Positions 7,935-12,516 of a stretch of DNA of 12,516 bases are shown here, piece by piece. Position numbers and translations under genes: made by a program. Location: NCBI GenBank assembly GCA_903882765.1, contig CAIRYE010000226.1, positions 1 to 12,516 of the forward strand, given 5' to 3'. Numbering within the stretch: the stretch's first letter is position 1; each line of letters starts with the position of its first letter. Origin of the DNA: an uncultured Anaerolineae bacterium. Lineage in GTDB: Bacteria; Chloroflexota; Anaerolineae; Anaerolineales; Villigracilaceae. A model generated the notes under the pieces. The model was not told the origin of the DNA and searched no databases. It saw only the letters and a program-made list of their open reading frames with translations.

Positions 7935-8241
7935 GCCCCCTTGGAGGTACTAAACGCCTCTTCTCCCGATTATTCGTGCGTCTAACATGCCTCAGTCCAT
8001 TGCGTAAAACGCAATAGGAAATGGGTATAGGTAAGTTATTCTCAATTTCAAAATTTGAGAATAGAAAATCTGACATCCCTCTGCCAGTATTTATCTTTGT
8101 TTAAAATGGGGGTTTAATTGTCCAAGGGGCATTGCCAATGGAACTTACATTAAATTGTGACACTTTCAGTAAAAATAAACCGGTTAATTTTTTACCGGGC
8201 ATAGCTATGAGCTATGCCCGGTTTTTTATCAATTATGGATC
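7901..8241. other. Gene-free stretch between two convergent genes, rich in hairpins
   Basis: No coding frame with support was found. The stretch holds four perfect stems on the plus strand: the 9-bp stem beginning at 7899, ATTGCGT/ACGCAAT (7999-8015, loop AAA), ATTCTCAA/TTGAGAAT (8038-8062) and the terminator at 8194-8222. It is either a long 3' untranslated tail of the cyclase mRNA or contains a separate small RNA. I do not recognise any known RNA family in it. Confidence 0.4.
8194..8227 (+). terminator. Strong rightward intrinsic terminator
   Basis: A perfect 13-bp stem (8194-8206 with 8210-8222) with a 3-nt loop ATG is followed by six T on the plus strand (8222-8227). On the minus strand the sequence after the stem is A-rich, so this stem terminates plus-strand RNA best. 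For the leftward protease transcript a second, weaker structure lies just beyond: CCGGT/ACCGG (8180-8198), followed in that direction by TTTATTTTT. The two structures share 8194-8198. Confidence 0.8.
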
Positions 8242-10038
8242 TTAGTCATCCAACAAGAAGTTCGAGATGGTTGCTTCTTTGATATCGCTATTTGGGGCTT
8301 CACCATTCGCAAAGGATGAGATGAAGTCAGATCCGGACCAAATGCCTTTGCGACCAGACCAAATCCCCTTACGACCGGCTAATATATCTTGATCGGTGAA
8401 CCATTGAGTATATCCACCAGACCAAATTCCTTTACGACCAGACCAAATTCCTTTACGACCAGACCAGACGCTCTCGCTGCCAGACCAAATCCCTTTGCGG
8501 GCAGCCCACGCACTCGTTCCACCTGACCAAATGCCATAGCGCCCAGACCAAATACCATAATCGCCAGACCAAATGCCGTAACGGCTTGAGATAGTATCAA
8601 ATGGCGCATAAAGCTTGAAAGTTTCAGTTGCTTCATCAAAGTAGGAATAACCTTCATAATGCTCTTCACCAGCAAGATCTGCCTGGATGTTCATTCCATC
8701 ATTCGCGGAGGTTTTATCCCCAGAGAATACCGCATCCACTGCGTTGAGCCTACCTGCGCCTTGTTGCCACATCGAATAAAGCTCTTCGTCCGCATTCTGA
8801 TCTAGCCAATAGTACGCGGTGCTCGTCAGCCTAAATTTCACTTGGTCGTTCGTAAGCCTAGGTTCTTTAGCTAAGATCAAGGCGGCTACACCAGTCGTGA
8901 CAGCGGTTGCCTGCGATGTACCAGACATTTGAAAATAACTCGATTCTAAACGATTATCAGGATATTCTCTATTAAGAACCGATTTTTCGGGTGCTAACGA
9001 AACGATATGACCACCAGGAGCAACTAGATCTGGTTTTACAAATCCATCCAGAGTTGGACCAGCTGCTGAGAAATCAGCAATATAGTCATCGCTCCAATCT
9101 TCGGGTGTAAAAGCATCAGTAAACGCACCGACTGTTACTACATAAGGATTGTTCCCTGGGTTGCTGATGCTCATTGGGGCGGGACCTTCATTCCCAGCGG
9201 CAACGATAACGGTCAAACCTTTTGCCCAAGCAGCTGTTACAGCTTGGCTGAGAGGATCAGCCCAATAGGGTGATTCAACCATAGATACAAGGGATAAATT
9301 TACAATACGGATCTTGTACTTGCTCTTATTATCAACGACCCATTGAAGGCCAGAAATTACATTATCATACGTTCCATAACCGTTCTCATCCAAAACGCGA
9401 ACGCCTACGAGGTTTACGTTGGGGGCAACGCCATTCCATGCTCTATCGGCACCGATATCACTATTCGCGATGATTCCAGCCACATGAGTACCATGACCAT
9501 TTGGATCAATAGGTTTGCTTCCACCCTCGATCGCGTCAAACCATCCAATCATTCGCTTGTTATTGCCATCAGCAGATTTGCTTAGTCCGGGGAGTTTTGC
9601 AATACCTGTATCAAGTACAGCAACGGTAATGCCGTTGCCAGTGATTCCTTCGCCCCATACAACATCAGCGCCTACGACTTCGGGATAGTCAGCTGAAACT
9701 TTCCCTTTTTTCTCACCGTCACTATCAAAGTCGGATGAGGTGAGTTTAACTTTACTATTTGGGGTGACAGCAATAATTTCTGGATTATTTTCAAGAACTG
9801 TTTTTTGCGATTGAGATAAATTTGCGGTAACACCATTGATCAAGGAAAGTCGTGATACGATCTCGCCGCCAGCTTCAAGAACGGCACTTTCAGCGATTTC
9901 AGTAGTTTTGGACTGCACAATATAGGATGCGACTTTTTCTGCGGGAGCAACAACAAAACCGACAACTCCCAGCAATAATGCTAGGATGATGAGGCTATAA
10001 AGGATCGCTTTAGATTTATTTTGAAGTTGGTAGTTCAT
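8242..10038 (-). CDS. Exported subtilisin-like (S8) serine protease with C-terminal Trp heptad repeats
   Basis: The 598-residue product has an N-terminal hydrophobic segment (about 11-30) as signal or anchor, then an I9-type propeptide at about 35-97. The S8 catalytic domain spans about 125-440. The triad is complete: D143 (VAVLDTGIA), H182 (NGHGTHVAG) and S375 (MSGTSQAT), with oxyanion N283 (AAGNEG). After a linker, residues 487-569 form a repeat tail built on the heptad GIWSGRK, and a short acidic end follows. The ATG has a good Shine-Dalgarno (GGAG, minus strand, complement of 10044-10047, 5-base spacing). The leader holds a cyclic-di-GMP-I riboswitch and a near-consensus promoter, so expression is probably set by c-di-GMP. 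Export followed by autoprocessing, then action on extracellular protein, is inferred from the family. No sortase or PEP-CTERM-like sorting signal is visible. Confidence 0.95.
   Translation of the reverse strand: MNYQLQNKSKAILYSLIILALLLGVVGFVVAPAEKVASYIVQSKTTEIAESAVLEAGGEIVSRLSLINGVTANLSQSQKTVLENNPEIIAVTPNSKVKLTSSDFDSDGEKKGKVSADYPEVVGADVVWGEGITGNGITVAVLDTGIAKLPGLSKSADGNNKRMIGWFDAIEGGSKPIDPNGHGTHVAGIIANSDIGADRAWNGVAPNVNLVGVRVLDENGYGTYDNVISGLQWVVDNKSKYKIRIVNLSLVSMVESPYWADPLSQAVTAAWAKGLTVIVAAGNEGPAPMSISNPGNNPYVVTVGAFTDAFTPEDWSDDYIADFSAAGPTLDGFVKPDLVAPGGHIVSLAPEKSVLNREYPDNRLESSYFQMSGTSQATAVTTGVAALILAKEPRLTNDQVKFRLTSTAYYWLDQNADEELYSMWQQGAGRLNAVDAVFSGDKTSANDGMNIQADLAGEEHYEGYSYFDEATETFKLYAPFDTISSRYGIWSGDYGIWSGRYGIWSGGTSAWAARKGIWSGSESVWSGRKGIWSGRKGIWSGGYTQWFTDQDILAGRKGIWSGRKGIWSGSDFISSFANGEAPNSDIKEATISNFLLDD
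8332..8580 (-). repeat. Twelve-unit Trp heptad repeat in the protease tail
   Basis: A 21-bp coding unit repeats with exact spacing. Trp occurs at residues 490, 497, 504, 511, 518, 525, 532, 539, 546, 560 and 567; the single gap is Leu553. GIWSG appears eight times and SVWSG once; other units are worn (AWAAR, QWFTD, DILAG). Two neighbouring units (8421-8441 and 8442-8462) are identical at DNA level, so the array has changed recently by slippage or unequal exchange. Confidence 0.95.
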
Positions 10039-10043
10039 AGTAG

Positions 10044-10047
10044 CTCC
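10044..10047 (-). promoter_or_regulatory. Ribosome binding site of the protease gene
   Basis: The minus strand reads GGAG followed by CTACT and ATG. It fixes the start codon at 10036-10038 and sits downstream of the riboswitch, so it is the likely target if the switch acts on translation. Confidence 0.7.
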
Positions 10048-10066
10048 GTATCTTTAACACAAACAA

Positions 10067-10110
10067 GTCCATTCATTTTTATGGACCAAACTTGATGGTG
10101 AAAACCCATC
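10067..10110 (-). promoter_or_regulatory. Two leader hairpins between riboswitch aptamer and start codon (putative expression platform)
   Basis: On the minus strand GATGG/CCATC (10110-10094) and GTCCAT/ATGGAC (10086-10067) form two successive stems. The second is followed by a moderately U-rich stretch (UUGUUUGUGUU) but not a clean U tract. Whether they act by attenuation or by access to the ribosome site cannot be told from the sequence. Confidence 0.45.
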
Positions 10111-10117
10111 TTGAGTT

Positions 10118-10200
10118 CGGTGGCCTGGCAACCCTGATCTTTACGATTTTAGGCCCGTTGGCTTTGCGTCACTGGCTTTCACCAGTTTTGCCATTTCGTT
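10118..10200 (-). ncRNA. Cyclic-di-GMP-I (GEMM-I) riboswitch aptamer
   Basis: The minus strand carries the hallmarks of the family in order. GGCAAA is followed by a 6-bp stem ACUGGU/GCCAGU capped by a GAAA tetraloop (the P1b tetraloop that docks in its receptor). Then come GACGCAAAGCC, ACGGGCCUAAA, a short stem AUC-GUAAA-GAU and CAGGGUUGCC. UGGCAA and UUGCCA close the element as a perfect 6-bp P1 stem (10126-10193). Aligned by eye to the Vibrio Vc2 aptamer, the ligand-contacting G20 and C92 equivalents are G and C, which favours c-di-GMP over the cGAMP-type variant. The second helix is shorter than in Vc2. It lies about 80 bases before the protease ATG and downstream of its promoter. Confidence 0.88.
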
Positions 10201-10213
10201 CTATTTTATAATC

Positions 10214-10242
10214 AATATATCATAATATGCCATCCATTTCAA
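10214..10242 (-). promoter_or_regulatory. Promoter of the riboswitch-protease transcript
   Basis: On the minus strand TTGAAA (10242-10237, five of six) is separated by 17 bases from TATATT (10219-10214, five of six). The expected transcription start near 10207 gives a leader of about 170 bases that includes the whole riboswitch. Confidence 0.65.
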
Positions 10243-10261
10243 CAACTAAGCCTTTAAAGCT

Positions 10262-10279
10262 TTAGTACGTTAGTACTAA
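10262..10279. promoter_or_regulatory. Inverted repeat between two divergent genes (candidate operator)
   Basis: TTAGTAC (10262-10268), four bases, then GTACTAA (10273-10279) form a perfect 7-bp inverted repeat. It lies 20 bases upstream of the protease -35 box and 53 bases before the thioesterase ATG, a place suited to a dimeric regulator of both genes. Confidence 0.4.
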
Positions 10280-10322
10280 TTGTTATTTGTAAAATGTAAT
10301 AGCGTGCCAATTATATTTTTTT

Positions 10323-10327
10323 AGGAG
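10323..10327 (+). promoter_or_regulatory. Ribosome binding site of the thioesterase gene
   Basis: AGGAG lies 5 bases before the ATG at 10333, the best Shine-Dalgarno in the window. I found no convincing promoter for this gene in the 90 bases upstream. Confidence 0.8.
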
Positions 10328-10332
10328 ACAAT

Positions 10333-10809
10333 ATGACTACTATCCCCGTCCAAGATCGATATGATAACACCGTCACTATGTGTTATGGCTGTGGGACAAA
10401 CAATGAGTTTGGCCATCAAGTAAAAACATATTGGAATGGGAAATGTGGCGTTACCCGATTTATTCCAAAACCATACCATACAGCCATTCCGGGGTTCGTG
10501 TACGGCGGATTAATTGCATCCCTGGTCGATTGCCATTCAACCGGAACAGGTTCGGCATTTGCGACCGAATTGCTTTTCCCTTCAGACACCTCACACCCAG
10601 CTGTACGCTTTGTTACAGCCTCACTTCATGTGGATTACGTGAAGCCAACACCGTTAGGCCCTGAATTGGTTCTTACTGGATTCATAAAAACGCATCATAA
10701 CCGAAAAATAACAGTGGAAAGTGTTCTTGAGGTGAACGGAATCATCACGGTTAGGTCTCAAGTAATCGTAGTGGAAATGCCCGCCTCTTTTTTAAATATC
10801 CTGTGTTGA
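10333..10809 (+). CDS. PaaI-like hotdog-fold thioesterase family protein
   Basis: The 158-residue product fits a single hotdog domain of the PaaI acyl-CoA thioesterase group. The N-terminal CYGCGTNNEFGHQVK (17-31) matches the CFGCG-N-G-L element of this family, and PGFVYGGLIASLVDCH (53-68) matches the segment that carries the catalytic HGG...D. Here the His is replaced by Tyr57, while G58, G59 and D66 remain. The later strand FVTASLHVDYVKPTPLG (93-109) is typical. The enzyme would hydrolyse an acyl-CoA in the cytoplasm; the substrate is unknown, and the Tyr change may lower or alter activity. It is divergent from the protease gene, and the decayed AlkZ-related gene starts about 23 bases downstream on the same strand. 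Confidence 0.85.
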   Translation: MTTIPVQDRYDNTVTMCYGCGTNNEFGHQVKTYWNGKCGVTRFIPKPYHTAIPGFVYGGLIASLVDCHSTGTGSAFATELLFPSDTSHPAVRFVTASLHVDYVKPTPLGPELVLTGFIKTHHNRKITVESVLEVNGIITVRSQVIVVEMPASFLNILC

Positions 10810-10832
10810 AAATTAATGAGCCCTAACTTCCA

Positions 10833-11673
10833 CTGATTTCCGAAAATAAGCTGGAAGACTTTCAACCCTTCACAATACAAGATCTGGCAAATTCCTTAGA
10901 AACCAGAACGAGGCGGTTGATTGGGTCAACAAACAAGGATTTATTTTTTTGGCCAATAAAAGATTTCCCTTTCCCAAGCTTGGGGTTTGCTGTAGCCGAA
11001 GACAGACCTGTAACCTACGAAGACACGGGGAATGTAACATGGGGTTGGAAAGATGAAGCCTTGGACAAGCGTATCTGGTATTATGGCAAATTGATCAGAC
11101 GGAAATCTAATTTGGTCTAGATGAATATTGCTCCATATTTTTTCGCGCTCACCAACAATTTCGGGACTCCGAAAATGATTACCTCGAGCAATATCAGAAA
11201 GGGCTAATGAGCTTTGCCGCGAAAAACATATATAAACCTTGCTGAAGAATGGCCCGCTCAACTAGATCGAAATTTGGAGAATGGCGGGGCCATCCTTCAA
11301 AAGAGCAAACAACGAATATAACCGAGCGATCGAATGCCTCCAAGTAGATACGAAGATACTTCCAGTTGGAGTTGCCCAAGCAGGGGCTTGGAATTATTCT
11401 TTCATCTACGATCTGGTATCGAACCAACTACCTAAACTTCCTGAAATATCAAGGGAGATATCTGAAAAGCGAGCAAGAACCAAACTCGTAGAAGTTTTTT
11501 TCAAAGCAATGGGGTGTAGTACGAGAGAGTATTTAGACAAATTTTTTGGTTGGCCAAAAGCTTCAATGCAAGCCAGCATTGATCAATTGACCAAAGAACA
11601 ATTCATACACCTCTGTCGATCTTATTACCAAGGCAATGATCCTTATTGCATTCCTGAATTATTATCTAAATAA
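10833..11673 (+). pseudogene. Decayed AlkZ-related (winged-helix DNA glycosylase-like) gene
   Basis: Joining frames by eye gives one continuous protein of about 280 residues. Its core (FWPIKDFPFPSLG, TWGWKDEALDKRIWYY, ILPVGVAQAGAWNYSFIYDL) resembles AlkZ/YcaQ-related winged-helix proteins; that naming is from memory and moderate. Breaks seen: a lost base near 10907 (AGAACG), a gained base or loss of two in the T7 tract at 10944-10950, TAG at 11118-11120, a lost G at 11163-11165, a lost A at 11234-11236 and TAG at 11263-11265. The likely start codon is CTG at 10833 where ATG would be expected. From 11266 to 11673 the frame is open and ends at TAA. Four indels sit in short homopolymers, so read errors could explain some, but the two stops are not homopolymer changes and the neighbouring genes are intact. 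A true pseudogene is the best reading. Confidence 0.8.
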
Positions 11674-11692
11674 TTGTGGCTTGTAATTGCCG

Positions 11693-12516
11693 TTATTTGG
11701 GCGAGTTCGGCGTTGGAATAGTGTGCTGAGTTACCAAAACCTTATCAACCCTTTTTCCATCCATGTCCATTACTTCAAAAGTGAACCCCTCAAATTCGAA
11801 TTTATCCGCCGCTTGAGGAACTTTTCCTAACCGCAGCATAATAAACCCCCCAAGTGTCTCAATTTCATCTTCATCCGGGAGATCGTTCATATCGAAGATT
11901 TCTTTGAAATCCTCGATCGACAACATACCATCGAGTAACCAACTTCCATCCTGACGTTGAGTAGCTTGGGGTTCACTATCCATGGTTCCCACAATTTCTT
12001 CGAGAATATCATAGATAGTTACCAACCCTTGAGTAGAACCAAATTCATCTACAACCAGCATGAGTTCTGCCGAACCAAATTTGAACATTTCTAACGATTT
12101 GGATGCCAGTGCCGTTTCCGGGATATATACTGGGGTTTGGAGATTATGTTTAAGCTGAAGTGGTTGACCTTGTAGACTTTCCATTAGTAGATCACGGGCT
12201 TCAATAATTCCCAAAACATTATCCAAGCTGTCAGAACAAACCGGATAACGCGAGTACGGGTTTTCCTCGATCTGATGGCGTATTTCATCGTGAGAATCAT
12301 TGATATCCAGCCAGGCTATCTCATTGCGCGGGGTCATAATCGAACCAACGCGACGGTCATTCAGGCTAAAAATACCTTCAACCATATCCTGTTCAGATTC
12401 TTCAAAGACTCCAGCTTGCGTGCCTTGGTCCAGCAAAACCTGTAATTCTTCTTCAGTTACTGGAAGTTCTTCCTTGGGATCAACACCAAACAAAGTTAAA
12501 ATAAAATCGGTAACAC
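11693..12516 (-). CDS. CNNM/HlyC/CorC family membrane protein, cytoplasmic part (5'-partial)
   Basis: The frame is open to the right window edge, so the N-terminal transmembrane CNNM (DUF21) domain lies outside; VTDFILTLFG at the edge looks like its last helix. The TTG at 12491-12493 is an internal Leu codon, not a start. Numbering from that codon, an acidic linker (VTEEELQVLLDQG) leads to a CBS pair at about 53-170 with signatures SIMTPRNEIAWLD and VVDEFGSTQGLVT (147-159). The CorC_HlyC accessory domain follows at about 184-255 (IETLGGFIMLRLGKVP). The family is tied to magnesium/cobalt efflux or resistance, with CBS domains binding adenine nucleotides; older haemolysin names rest on weak evidence. 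It converges on the decayed AlkZ-related gene with 19 bases between coding ends and no terminator seen. Confidence 0.93.
   Translation of the reverse strand, partial: VTDFILTLFGVDPKEELPVTEEELQVLLDQGTQAGVFEESEQDMVEGIFSLNDRRVGSIMTPRNEIAWLDINDSHDEIRHQIEENPYSRYPVCSDSLDNVLGIIEARDLLMESLQGQPLQLKHNLQTPVYIPETALASKSLEMFKFGSAELMLVVDEFGSTQGLVTIYDILEEIVGTMDSEPQATQRQDGSWLLDGMLSIEDFKEIFDMNDLPDEDEIETLGGFIMLRLGKVPQAADKFEFEGFTFEVMDMDGKRVDKVLVTQHTIPTPNSPK

Noticed and set aside
8138..8245. 35-codon plus-strand frame with AAGGGG upstream
   Set aside because: It runs straight through the strong terminator stem and into the protease coding end; no family resemblance.
8332..8580. Regular 21-bp DNA repeats resembling a CRISPR-like array
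   Set aside because: The units are contiguous without spacers, keep a coding frame and encode the Trp heptads of the protease.
8379..8675. 98-codon minus-strand frame inside the protease gene
   Set aside because: It is a shifted frame of the repeat region and owes its openness to the repeat; no independent start signal.
10118..10200. Cobalamin riboswitch as the leader RNA
   Set aside because: The GCAAAGCC run is followed by GEMM-I elements (GAAA tetraloop stem, GGGCCUAAA, GGGUUGCC), and no B12-box-like sequence is present.
10941..11261. 106-codon minus-strand frame and its neighbour at 11194-11427
   Set aside because: They are antisense to the decayed AlkZ-related gene, whose plus-strand frames carry the family-like sequence.
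12491..12493. TTG as start of the CorC-like protein
   Set aside because: The frame continues to the window edge with a hydrophobic helix expected of the CNNM domain.

Overview
The window reads as a chromosomal segment of a Chloroflexota bacterium, probably class Anaerolineae. That is an inference from the gene families, not a search result: tandem LysM/M23 peptidases of a type common there, a zinc-ribbon/adenylate cyclase/ATPase/TPR giant, an anchored SUMF1-like protein and a subtilase with a Trp-rich repeat tail. Base composition is moderately AT-rich. No insertion sequence, tRNA, rRNA or CRISPR array was seen. Genes at both window edges are cut off.

Layout, left to right. (1) Positions 2-2667, plus strand: two tandem paralogous cell-wall metallopeptidases, joined by an ATGA stop/start overlap; the first lacks its N-terminus at the window edge and the second is a lipoprotein with a LysM domain. 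(2) 2839-3756, plus: a membrane-anchored SUMF1-fold protein that lacks the catalytic cysteines of true formylglycine-generating enzymes; a perfect 10-bp inverted repeat lies in its leader. (3) 3743-4327, minus: a histidine phosphatase that overlaps the previous gene tail to tail and may have a leaderless mRNA. (4) 4442-7900, plus: a class III adenylate cyclase fused to a STAND/AAA-like ATPase and TPR array. (5) 7901-8241: a gene-free stretch with several hairpins and a strong terminator that points rightward. (6) 8242-10038, minus: a secreted or anchored subtilisin-like protease with a C-terminal heptad repeat carrying a Trp every seven residues. Its 5' leader contains a clear cyclic-di-GMP-I (GEMM-I) riboswitch behind a good promoter. 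(7) 10333-10809, plus: a PaaI-like hotdog thioesterase with an excellent Shine-Dalgarno. (8) 10833-11673, plus: a decayed AlkZ-related gene with four indels and two in-frame stops. (9) 11693-12516, minus: the cytoplasmic part of a CNNM/HlyC/CorC membrane protein, cut at the window edge.

How it may work together: the most coherent unit is c-di-GMP sensing RNA plus exported protease with a repetitive tail, which would tie an extracellular proteolytic or adhesive product to the sessile/motile switch. The cell-surface genes on the left (peptidoglycan hydrolases, anchored SUMF1-like protein) and the second-messenger protein in the middle fit the same surface/signalling theme, but no operon links them to the protease.
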